Shown piece after piece: positions 7,843 to 15,253 of a DNA stretch of 64,000 bases. Within the stretch, counting starts at the first letter, position 1. The number at the start of each line of letters is the position of its first letter. The notes below the pieces were generated by a model. The model searched no databases, had not been told where the DNA came from, and was given only the letters and a program-made list of their open reading frames with translations. The stretch is from an uncultured Eubacteriales bacterium (GTDB lineage: Bacteria; Bacillota; Clostridia; Oscillospirales; Acutalibacteraceae): the NCBI GenBank assembly GCA_934488615.1, contig CAKSSJ010000004.1, positions 1 through 64,000 of the forward strand, in the 5' to 3' direction. A program made the translations under genes and the position numbers.

Positions 7843-8443
7843 ACCGTTTGAAGAAAGACTTCCGTTTTTTGCCTTGGGGCTTGCCGTTCTCGCAATTTTT
7901 TACGGAATATATTTTACAAAAATGTTTGTGCAGAAAAAGCACGGAATACAAACACGTCAGATCGGAAAACGAAAAGAAAAGAAGCTGCACACGGTCGAGC
8001 AGCTGATGTCGCTCGCTACGGGAAACGTTGTTATCGCACAGCTTCTGTCAATCGCATTTGACTGGAATTACATGCCGTCAAGCGCGCGTTTCACGGGATT
8101 TTGCATCGGTATACTCGGCGATCTGGTTTTCCTTATTTCGGTCCTTTGCATGAAAGACAGCTGGCGCGCAGGAATTCCCGAAAGCGACAAAACGAAGCTT
8201 GTCACCGACGGAATTTACAAATACAGCCGCAACCCCGCTTTCTTCGGCTTCGATTTGATGTACATCGGCGTTCTGCTGATGTTTTTCAACCCCGTCAACC
8301 TAATATTATCTCTTTTCCCGATTATAATGCTCCACCTCCAGATTCTTCAGGAGGAAAAATACATGGAAGCGACCTTCGGAGAAGAATATATAACTTACAA
8401 AAAGAAAACCTTCCGCTATCTCGGAAATAAACCAACAAAATAA
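7835..8443 (+). CDS. Isoprenylcysteine methyltransferase-like (ICMT/PEMT) membrane methyltransferase
   Basis: A 202-residue integral membrane methyltransferase-like protein. The C-terminal half carries the family signature: LVTDGIYKYSRNPAFFGF, then a membrane hairpin, then LQEEKYMEATFGEEYITYKK, where the His/Arg/Glu positions bind S-adenosylmethionine. In bacteria such proteins methylate small lipids or isoprenoids; the substrate here is unknown. ACAGGAGG precedes the start, which overlaps the previous gene. Confidence 0.85.
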   Translation: MNKPFEERLPFFALGLAVLAIFYGIYFTKMFVQKKHGIQTRQIGKRKEKKLHTVEQLMSLATGNVVIAQLLSIAFDWNYMPSSARFTGFCIGILGDLVFLISVLCMKDSWRAGIPESDKTKLVTDGIYKYSRNPAFFGFDLMYIGVLLMFFNPVNLILSLFPIIMLHLQILQEEKYMEATFGEEYITYKKKTFRYLGNKPTK

Positions 8444-8455
8444 TGGAGGCATAAT

Positions 8456-9097
8456 ATGATTCCGACATGGAAAATCTATCCCCGTTCTCAATCAAAAGAT
8501 ACGGTTTATTTAAAAAATGTTATAACAGACCCGACGATCGAAGTTGGCGAATACACATACTACGACGACTTTGAAAATGACCCAAGAAATTTTCAGAAAA
8601 ACAACGTTCTCTACCACTATCCCGAGTGCAATCCCGAGCGGCTCGTGATAGGTAAATTCTGCTCGATCGGCTGCGGCGCAAAGTTTATTTTTAACTCCGC
8701 CAATCACGATATGAACAGTCTTTGCAATTTTCCGTTCCCCGTTTTCTTTGAGGAATGGGCGCTTGAGACTGATGTCAAAGCCATTTCAAACGCATGGGAG
8801 AACAAGGGCGATATAATCATCGGCAACGACGTATGGATAGGCTATGACGCAATCATTCGTGCAGGTGTAACGATCGGCGACGGCGCAATCATCGGCACAC
8901 GGGCTTTGGTCACAAAGGACGTTGAGCCGTACACAATAGTCGGCGGAATTCCGGCTAAGCCGATTCGCAAAAGATTTGACGACGAAACAATCGCTGAACT
9001 TGAGCGCATACGCTGGTGGGATTGGGACGAAGAAAAAATCAAGCAAAATATTTCTGCTCTGCGCTCGGGCGATCTTGCCAAGCTTTCGTCGCTGTAA
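8456..9097 (+). CDS. Vat/CatB-type xenobiotic O-acetyltransferase (left-handed beta-helix)
   Basis: A 213-residue hexapeptide-repeat acetyltransferase. It has the typical opening of the streptogramin/chloramphenicol (Vat, CatB) group (ITDPTIEVGEYTYYDDF), the loop with the catalytic His (FNSANHDMNSLCNFPF), then repeats IIIGNDVWIGYDAIIRAGVT, IGDGAIIGTRALVTKDVEP and YTIVGGIPAKPIRKRF, and a C-terminal WWDWDEEKI helix. It transfers acetyl from acetyl-CoA to a hydroxyl. Many chromosomal homologues are not resistance genes, so antibiotic inactivation is not proven. The spacing of 12 bases to the upstream gene suggests an operon. Confidence 0.87.
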   Translation: MIPTWKIYPRSQSKDTVYLKNVITDPTIEVGEYTYYDDFENDPRNFQKNNVLYHYPECNPERLVIGKFCSIGCGAKFIFNSANHDMNSLCNFPFPVFFEEWALETDVKAISNAWENKGDIIIGNDVWIGYDAIIRAGVTIGDGAIIGTRALVTKDVEPYTIVGGIPAKPIRKRFDDETIAELERIRWWDWDEEKIKQNISALRSGDLAKLSSL

Positions 9098-9110
9098 TCA
9101 GGAGGAAAAT

Positions 9111-9599
9111 ATGAACAATAAAGCATTGGTCGTAATTGACCTGCAAAATGATATTACAAAAAACTATAAGGATATCATCGGACAAGTCAATGAAGCGATT
9201 GATTGGGCAAATGCGCAGGGAATGTCCGTTGTCTATATCCGAAATCACTGCCTGTCCCCAGGCACACGAACATTTAAAGCGGGTACACACGGTGCAGACT
9301 TTGTTTCTGAGCTAAAAATCGTCTCCGAAAATATTTTCACCAAGACAAAGTCCAACGCGCTGACAAGCGATGAGTTTTCGGCTTTCATACAAGAAAACAA
9401 CATCACAGAATTTTATATTGTCGGTGCAGACGCAACAGCATGTATTAAATCAACATGCTACAACATGACTAAATCGGACTATACGGTCCATGTGCTTTCA
9501 GACTGCATTACAAGCTACGCTAAAAATAAAATTCCCGAAATGCTTTTCTACTATGAAAGCAAGGGCTGTTCCGTTATCAAATTGGAGGAGCTTCTGTGA
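9111..9599 (+). CDS. Isochorismatase-like cysteine hydrolase
   Basis: A 162-residue cytosolic hydrolase of the isochorismatase/nicotinamidase fold. The catalytic triad is visible: Asp in ALVVIDLQND, Lys in IFTKTKSNAL, and Cys in the ATACIKSTCYN helix. The substrate is not predictable from the sequence. The start at ATG 9111 follows GGAGG directly; an upstream in-frame extension to 8976 would lie inside the previous gene. The stop overlaps the next start by four bases (GTGA). Confidence 0.88.
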   Translation: MNNKALVVIDLQNDITKNYKDIIGQVNEAIDWANAQGMSVVYIRNHCLSPGTRTFKAGTHGADFVSELKIVSENIFTKTKSNALTSDEFSAFIQENNITEFYIVGADATACIKSTCYNMTKSDYTVHVLSDCITSYAKNKIPEMLFYYESKGCSVIKLEELL

Positions 9600-10231
9600 A
9601 ACCGACTGTAGTTGATCCGAAGAAAACGACCCGCGCGGCGGCATTTGAGCTTTGGATGGATGCGCCTAACCCAACGGTGACTTTTTTCAAAGCTCTTGAC
9701 GTGACACCGCTTGTCAGACTCAGCCAAAAGCAAAAATTAAAATTCAATATGCTTATTTGCTTCTGCATAGGAAAGGCCGCAAGCGAAATTAAAGAATTTT
9801 ACTTGTTGCCCGTCGGGCATGAGCTTTTGCAATATGATAGCATTGCGGTCAATACAATTGTCAAAAACAAGAATGGCGAGGTCAGCTCATGTGACATGCC
9901 GTTTTCGGAAAGCTTGGCACAGTTTAACTCGGACTATCTTCACCTGACAAAACAGGTTGCCGAAACCTGTACAAACCACGATCTGACGGACAGCATGGTA
10001 ATCGGCACCTCTGCCATCATAGACACCGAGCTTGACGGAGCAGTCGGAATGAACAGCGGCATTTTCAACAATCCGTTTATCATTTGGGGGAAATATCACA
10101 AGGGACTTTTAAAGACAACGCTCAAGCTCTCGTTCCAATTTCATCACACTCAGATGGACGGTGCACATGCGGGGCAGTTTTTAAAACGGCTGCAAGAAAA
10201 TATAACCAAAATTAGGTCTGAATTACCATAA
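9596..10231 (+). CDS. Chloramphenicol acetyltransferase-like (CatA family) protein
   Basis: A 211-residue trimeric CAT-fold protein. The catalytic HHxxxDG motif is present near the C-terminus (FHHTQMDGAHAGQFLKRL), and the N-terminus has the family's RAAAFELWMDAPNPTVTFF. The NPFIIWGKYHKG region matches the family's penultimate strand. Chromosomal members are often annotated as CatA-like and their true substrate is unknown. The GTG start overlaps the isochorismatase-like gene by four bases with GGAGGAG upstream, so the two are translationally coupled. Confidence 0.85.
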   Translation: MKPTVVDPKKTTRAAAFELWMDAPNPTVTFFKALDVTPLVRLSQKQKLKFNMLICFCIGKAASEIKEFYLLPVGHELLQYDSIAVNTIVKNKNGEVSSCDMPFSESLAQFNSDYLHLTKQVAETCTNHDLTDSMVIGTSAIIDTELDGAVGMNSGIFNNPFIIWGKYHKGLLKTTLKLSFQFHHTQMDGAHAGQFLKRLQENITKIRSELP

Positions 10232-10307
10232 ACAACCTTATGCTTTAAGACATCAACTCTAATGAAGCGGGGCTTTTCGGCTCTGCCTCAACCGAAAGGA
10301 AATAACC

Positions 10308-11213
10308 ATGGAAAGCAAAGCAAGCATAACATCACTCATGTCGGCTTTTGCCCGTGCTTTTCACTTTGAAAACGAGAATCACCCTGTTTTTGCCGACACA
10401 CTTGCTAAAAAATTGATGACCGATGATGAATATAAAATGATTGAAAAATACATTCTCGGCGGCATTGATTTTTTTGCGCCCGAAAAGAAGAATACTTTTG
10501 CAAGCGGCACAGAGGCGGTGCGATATATTGTCAATACTCAGCTCGCTCCCACTCCCCTTTGCCGTGCGGCATACTGCGAAAGAGCAATGAAAACAGCGGC
10601 AATGACGGGCACCGAGCAGTTTGTAATTCTCGGCGCAGGTCTTGACACATTTGCTTTGCGTGAGAAGGATTTTCTTCAAAAATATAAAGTTTTTGAGGTT
10701 GATCACCCCTTGACTCAGGTGGATAAAATCAGCCGCATAGAGCGTGCAGATTTGGAAGTGCCGAAAAATCTTAATTTTGTCGGAGTCGATTTTACAAAGG
10801 ACAGTCTCTCGGAGAAATTGCTTGAATCGGGCTTTGACACGAGCAAAAAGACATTTTTCTCGTGGCTCGGCGTGAGCTACTATTTATATTTTCATGAGAT
10901 TGAAAAAATACTCGGCGAGCTTAGATCACTCGGCTCGGAGGGAAGCACACTTCTCTTTGACTATGCTGACGCAGATCTTTTTGTCGCCGACGAAAAGAGA
11001 GTTAAAAACATGCTCGCAATGGCGAAAGCAGGCGGAGAGGAAATGCGCTCATGCTTTGACTACATGAGCATTGAAAAGCTTCTTTCCGACAACGGATTTT
11101 TGATTTGCGAAATTCTTATGCCGCACGACATTCAATCCGAAATTATTGACCCATCGGGTTCGGATATCAAGGCATTTGAGCATATAAATTACATACAATC
11201 AGCTTTAAAGTGA
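10308..11213 (+). CDS. LCM-family class I SAM-dependent methyltransferase
   Basis: A 301-residue member of the leucine carboxyl methyltransferase/Ppm1-like family (TIGR00027 type), many of which modify polyketides or other small molecules. The SAM-binding loop is FVILGAGLDTFALRE, followed by the acidic ribose-binding turn in KVFEVDHPLTQVDKISR and KTFFSWLGVSYYL. AAAGGA precedes the ATG. Its position within a run of acetyl- and methyltransferases fits a role in xenobiotic or secondary metabolite modification (inference). Confidence 0.88.
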   Translation: MESKASITSLMSAFARAFHFENENHPVFADTLAKKLMTDDEYKMIEKYILGGIDFFAPEKKNTFASGTEAVRYIVNTQLAPTPLCRAAYCERAMKTAAMTGTEQFVILGAGLDTFALREKDFLQKYKVFEVDHPLTQVDKISRIERADLEVPKNLNFVGVDFTKDSLSEKLLESGFDTSKKTFFSWLGVSYYLYFHEIEKILGELRSLGSEGSTLLFDYADADLFVADEKRVKNMLAMAKAGGEEMRSCFDYMSIEKLLSDNGFLICEILMPHDIQSEIIDPSGSDIKAFEHINYIQSALK

Positions 11214-11222
11214 GGAATTAAA

Positions 11223-11540
11223 ATGGCAACATCGGTTGATTATATTGAATTTGTTGCGGAGCAAGTCGATAAATTCGGCACGATCCGCACAAGAAAAATG
11301 TTCGGTGAATACATGGTTTATCTCAACGACAGACCAATTCTCACGGTTTGTGACAACACGGTTTTTGTCAAGAAATTTCCCGAGCTCTCCGAAATTATGA
11401 GCGGCGCACCGTGCGGATTTCCGTATGAGGACGCAAAGGAGAGCTACATTCTTGACATTGAAAACGACGGGCTTTTGGAGAAGGTAATTCCGCTCCTCGG
11501 CGAAATTGTTCCGCTTCCGAAGCCGAAGAAAAAGAAGTGA
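11223..11540 (+). CDS. TfoX/Sxy N-terminal domain protein
   Basis: A 105-residue protein consisting only of the TfoX N-terminal domain (IRTRKMFGEYMVYLNDRPIL, then VKKFPELSEIMSGAPCGFPYE) with a basic tail PKPKKKK. In gamma-proteobacteria this domain is part of the competence regulator; stand-alone Firmicutes copies have no proven role. It starts nine bases after the methyltransferase and overlaps or abuts the next gene. Confidence 0.85.
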   Translation: MATSVDYIEFVAEQVDKFGTIRTRKMFGEYMVYLNDRPILTVCDNTVFVKKFPELSEIMSGAPCGFPYEDAKESYILDIENDGLLEKVIPLLGEIVPLPKPKKKK

Positions 11541-11545
11541 GTTTT

Positions 11546-12445
11546 ATGAAATCAAGATACAAAATCGCAAGAGGATTTTTAATTTTCTGGACGCTGTTTA
11601 TCGGAATTGGCGCAGTAGGCGGAGCCGTAATGATGCTTGCAGACACCTCGGGTAAACTTATGGGAATGGACGCAATGCTTCCCTATTTTCAGAAGCTCCC
11701 ATTTGCCGAATATGTTTTTCAGGACTTTTTGTTCTCGGGCTTTGCACTTCTCATCGTCAACGGGATCACAAACCTGACAGCGGCACTTTTGCTTTTCGAA
11801 AATAAAAAAGCCGGCATATACTGCGGCGGAATTTTCGGCGTAACATTGATGCTTTGGATATGCATACAATTCTACATGTTTCCGCCGAATTTCATGTCAA
11901 CGATTTATTTTGTTTTCGGATTTTTGCAGGCAGTGACGGGCTATGCGGCATGGGTTTTCTACAGACAGGAAAATTTCTTTGTCAACGAAAACAGCTATTC
12001 TAACATTAGCACAAACCCTAAGCGCTTGGTAGTCTATTTCTCGCGCATGGGCTATGTCAAGCTGAAAGCGCTCGAGGAAGCCGACCGAACAGGTGCAGAG
12101 CTTTACGAGGTCAAGTCCACAGAGCTGACCGAGGGCACAAAGGGCTTCTGGTGGTGCGGCCGCTACGGTATGCACCGCTGGTTAATGCCGATTGAACCGA
12201 TCAGTATTGACCTTTTGAGCTACGAGCACGTCACAATTTGCTCGCCAATCTGGGTTTTCAATCTTTCCGCGCCGATGCGCTCTTTCTGCAAGCAAGCAAA
12301 CGGCAAGATAAAAGAAGCCGATTACATACTCGTTCATCACAACAGAACGGATTACAAAAACGCCGCAGATGAAATGGACGCTTTGCTCGGGCTTCAGCGA
12401 ACAGGGCTGAAAAGCTACTGCTGCCGTGAGGGAAAATTTAAATAA
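11546..12445 (+). CDS. Membrane protein with C-terminal flavodoxin-like domain
   Basis: About 300 residues in two parts. Residues 1-140 hold four membrane spans (FLIFWTLFIGIGAVGGAVMM; FLFSGFALLIVNGITNL; GIFGVTLMLWICIQFYMF; YFVFGFLQAVTGYAAWV). Residues 155-300 are a flavodoxin-like domain (RLVVYFSRMGYVKLKALEEA; later HVTICSPIWVFNLSAPMRSF), facing the cytoplasm if the N-terminus is inside. The T/S-rich FMN phosphate loop of flavodoxins is weak here (SRMGYVK), so cofactor binding is uncertain. GTG 11537 is an alternative start that would overlap the TfoX-like gene by four bases. Confidence 0.75.
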   Translation: MKSRYKIARGFLIFWTLFIGIGAVGGAVMMLADTSGKLMGMDAMLPYFQKLPFAEYVFQDFLFSGFALLIVNGITNLTAALLLFENKKAGIYCGGIFGVTLMLWICIQFYMFPPNFMSTIYFVFGFLQAVTGYAAWVFYRQENFFVNENSYSNISTNPKRLVVYFSRMGYVKLKALEEADRTGAELYEVKSTELTEGTKGFWWCGRYGMHRWLMPIEPISIDLLSYEHVTICSPIWVFNLSAPMRSFCKQANGKIKEADYILVHHNRTDYKNAADEMDALLGLQRTGLKSYCCREGKFK

Positions 12446-12480
12446 AAGTGTTATAAATTTTCTTTTACAGTTTTCTTTTA

Positions 12481-12509
12481 TTGACAAAATTTTTTTCGTA
12501 ATATATACT
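12481..12509 (+). promoter_or_regulatory. Sigma-A promoter of the ABC exporter operon
   Basis: TTGACA (12481-12486), 17-base spacer, TATACT (12504-12509), 32 bases before the ATPase start. Confidence 0.85.
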
Positions 12510-12541
12510 CAGATTAAGAGAAAAAGAAAAGAGGAAATCTC

Positions 12542-13249
12542 ATGTTAAAAATTGAACATCTTACAAAAAAATACGGCGATTATAAGGCGGTCGATGATTT
12601 GTCCCTGCACATTGCCCCGGGCGAAATATACGGCTTCATCGGTCACAACGGTGCGGGTAAAACAACCACGTTGAAATCCGTTGTCGGAATTCTTCAGTTT
12701 GACGAAGGCGAAATTTTCATTGACGGAACATCTGTAACCGCCGATCCGCTCAAGTGCAAAAAGGAGATCGCATATATCCCCGACAACCCCGATATTTATG
12801 AATTCATGACGGGCATTAAGTATCTCAATTTCGTTGCGGATATTTTCGGTGTTTCCTCCTCCGACAGGCAGGAAAGAATCAGAAAATATGCCGAAATATT
12901 TGAGCTGACTGCCGACCTTGCTCAGCCTATTTCCACCTATTCGCATGGAATGAAGCAGAAGCTTGCCATCATTTCCGCATGGATTCACGATCCGAAGCTC
13001 ATCATCATGGACGAACCGTTTGTCGGTCTTGATCCGAAAGCAGCGCATCTTCTCAAAGGAATGATGCGTGAGGTTTGCGACAACGGCGGCGCGATTTTCT
13101 TCTCAACTCACGTTCTTGAGGTTGCGGAAAAGCTCTGCGATAAAATCGCAATTATAAAAGACGGTAAGCTTATTCGCTCGGGCACAATGGAAGATGTCAA
13201 GGGCGACGACAGCCTTGAAGAGGTTTTCCTTGAACTGGAGGAAGAATAA
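12542..13249 (+). CDS. ABC transporter ATP-binding protein
   Basis: A 235-residue ATPase subunit, cytosolic face. Walker A GHNGAGKTT, Q-loop region around IAYIPDNPDIYEFMTG, ABC signature YSHGMKQKL, Walker B LIIMDEPFVGLDP and a switch His in FFSTHVLEVAEKL are all present. It resembles the EcsA/YtrB group that partners large exporter permeases. The stop and the permease start share one base (TAATG), so the two genes form a tight pair. Confidence 0.93.
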   Translation: MLKIEHLTKKYGDYKAVDDLSLHIAPGEIYGFIGHNGAGKTTTLKSVVGILQFDEGEIFIDGTSVTADPLKCKKEIAYIPDNPDIYEFMTGIKYLNFVADIFGVSSSDRQERIRKYAEIFELTADLAQPISTYSHGMKQKLAIISAWIHDPKLIIMDEPFVGLDPKAAHLLKGMMREVCDNGGAIFFSTHVLEVAEKLCDKIAIIKDGKLIRSGTMEDVKGDDSLEEVFLELEEE

Positions 13250-14838
13250 TGCTGAAACAACTTCTGAAAAAACAGCTGCTTGAAATGTTTCAGAACTTCT
13301 TTGTTGACCGCAAGAAAAACAAAGGACGCTCCAAAGCTTCAAGCACAATGATGATTATAGGATACTTTGGATTTATCTGTATTCTTTTCGGCGCAATGTT
13401 TTCATTTTTTGCAACCAGTATGCTCCCTGTTGTTGACAAGGGCTACGATTGGATGTTCTTTTGCTTCATGGGAATAATTTCCATAGCAATGGGTGCTTTC
13501 GGCAGCGTATTCAATACATACTCGGGTCTTTATCTTGCCAAGGATAACGACATGCTGCTTTCAATGCCGATCCCCGTCGGCTACATTATGGCATCGCGCC
13601 TCCTCGGCGTTTATATTATGGGCACGCTCTATTCCGCCCTCGTTATTATCCCCGCGGTCATTGTTTACCTCCGTCATTCTTTCAGCACCAAAGCCTTGAT
13701 AGGCTCGGTTTTATTTGTTATAATAATTTCGCTGATAGTTATGATTCTCGCCTGTGCGCTCGGCTGGGTCGTTGCGAAAATCAACAACAAGCTTAAAAAC
13801 AAGAGCATTATTACCGTCATAGTTTCGCTTGGTTTTCTTGCAATTTATTATGTTTTCTATTTCAAGGCAAATGAATTTATTCACAGAATAATTTCCAATG
13901 CCGATGCGTACGGAACAAGAATCAAGGGCTCCGCTTACCCTCTCTACATTTTCGGAAAAATCGGATCGGGCGACCTGCTTTCGGCGCTGATCGTGCTCAT
14001 TATTGTAGGCGCATTGTGCGCGCTCACCTACTACATAATCGCACACAGCTTTATTAAAATCGCAACATCCTCGCAGAATACCTCAAAGAAAAAATATGTC
14101 GAAAAGAGAGTTAAATCCAAGAGCGTCGATGCGGCTATGCTCAATAAAGAGCTTCAGCGATTTTTCTCAAGCCCGAACTATATTCTCAACTGCGGTCTTG
14201 GTATTCTCATACTTATAGGCGCGGCTGTTTTCGTTCTGATAAAGGGTCAATGGCTCGCCGACAACATAAGCTGGATGCTCGGAAGTGAGAACTACATCTG
14301 CGTTGCCGCGGCGGCATTGATTTGTTTGATTGCATCAATGAACGATATGTCCGCCCCCTCAATTTCACTTGAGGGTAAAAACATCTGGCTCGCTCAGTCA
14401 TTGCCTATTACATCGTGGCAGGCACTTAAGGCAAAAATAAACATGCATTTCCTGCTCACTGGCGCACCCGCGCTCATCTGCAGCATATGTGCAATTATCG
14501 CTCTCAAGCCGACGCTTCTCGGCGTGGTAATGCTAATTGCACTGCCGTTGATTTTCATTCTGTTTTTTGCCATGTTCGGACTTATGCTCAATCTCAAATA
14601 TCCGAACCTCAACTGGACAAACGAAATAACACCGATCAAGCAGAGCATGAGCGTTTTTGTTTCCATGTTCGGCGGCTGGATTTACGCAATTATTTTTGTC
14701 GTTGCCTATTATCCGTTGAGCGCACGAATTTCGGGCGAGTTATATCTCGTAGGAATATCCGCCTTCACGGGTCTTTTGTGCCTCGCGCTTGACGCTTGGC
14801 TAAAGAAAAAGGGCACGAAAATTTTTGCCGAGCTTTAA
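13249..14838 (+). CDS. ABC exporter permease (large, EcsB/ABC-2-like)
   Basis: A 529-residue polytopic protein with about twelve or more predicted spans (for example MMIIGYFGFICILFGAMF, IGSVLFVIIISLIVMILACA, ITVIVSLGFLAIYYVFYF, LNCGLGILILIGAAVFVLI). The basic cytoplasmic loop KKKYVEKRVKSKSVDAAML lies between the halves. It is the membrane partner of the ATPase encoded immediately upstream. The substrate is unknown; neither peptide nor drug specificity can be read from the sequence. Confidence 0.87.
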   Translation: MLKQLLKKQLLEMFQNFFVDRKKNKGRSKASSTMMIIGYFGFICILFGAMFSFFATSMLPVVDKGYDWMFFCFMGIISIAMGAFGSVFNTYSGLYLAKDNDMLLSMPIPVGYIMASRLLGVYIMGTLYSALVIIPAVIVYLRHSFSTKALIGSVLFVIIISLIVMILACALGWVVAKINNKLKNKSIITVIVSLGFLAIYYVFYFKANEFIHRIISNADAYGTRIKGSAYPLYIFGKIGSGDLLSALIVLIIVGALCALTYYIIAHSFIKIATSSQNTSKKKYVEKRVKSKSVDAAMLNKELQRFFSSPNYILNCGLGILILIGAAVFVLIKGQWLADNISWMLGSENYICVAAAALICLIASMNDMSAPSISLEGKNIWLAQSLPITSWQALKAKINMHFLLTGAPALICSICAIIALKPTLLGVVMLIALPLIFILFFAMFGLMLNLKYPNLNWTNEITPIKQSMSVFVSMFGGWIYAIIFVVAYYPLSARISGELYLVGISAFTGLLCLALDAWLKKKGTKIFAEL

Positions 14839-14872
14839 TGCAAAACTAAACAATATGAAAGGAGTTGTCAAT

Positions 14873-15253
14873 GTGGAAATCAAAGTAATTGACGGCTCCT
14901 TTTCCGTTTGTAAGGTTGCCGATTTCAGCGAGGTTGACACCTCGAAAAAATTTAATTTTGTCTCGGCGACCGACGAGGAAAACTCGCTTATCTGTCTGAC
15001 AGAAAATGTTCCGAATAATGTAACAAAACGTGTTGACGGCTGGCGCGCATTAAGAATTCAGGGAGTGCTCGATTTTTCACTCATCGGGATTCTTTCGAAA
15101 ATTCTCGGTCTGCTTGCCGAAGCACAAATCGGGATTGCCGCTGTTTCAACCTTTAATACCGATTATATTTTTGTTAAGAACCCTGACCTCGAAAGAGCGG
15201 TTGACGTGCTTGCCGAGGCGAATTATAAAATAATCCGCAAAGGAGAGGCTTGA
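14873..15253 (+). CDS. ACT (CASTOR-type) domain protein
   Basis: A 126-residue protein with two ACT-like halves typical of the CASTOR/ACT_7 group (VIDGSFSVCKVADFSEVDTS; later ALRIQGVLDFSLIGILSKIL and IGIAAVSTFNTDYIFVKNPD). Such proteins bind amino acids or similar ligands; a ligand is not known here. Start GTG 14873 is chosen because AAAGGAG lies eight bases upstream and because relatives begin with KVIDG; an open frame extending to 14825 would overlap the permease gene. Its stop abuts the mannosidase start. Confidence 0.8.
   Translation: MEIKVIDGSFSVCKVADFSEVDTSKKFNFVSATDEENSLICLTENVPNNVTKRVDGWRALRIQGVLDFSLIGILSKILGLLAEAQIGIAAVSTFNTDYIFVKNPDLERAVDVLAEANYKIIRKGEA

Noticed and set aside
8456..10231. 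Proven antibiotic resistance genes (streptogramin and chloramphenicol)
   Set aside because: The folds and catalytic residues match, but chromosomal members of both families often have no resistance role; sequence alone cannot establish it.
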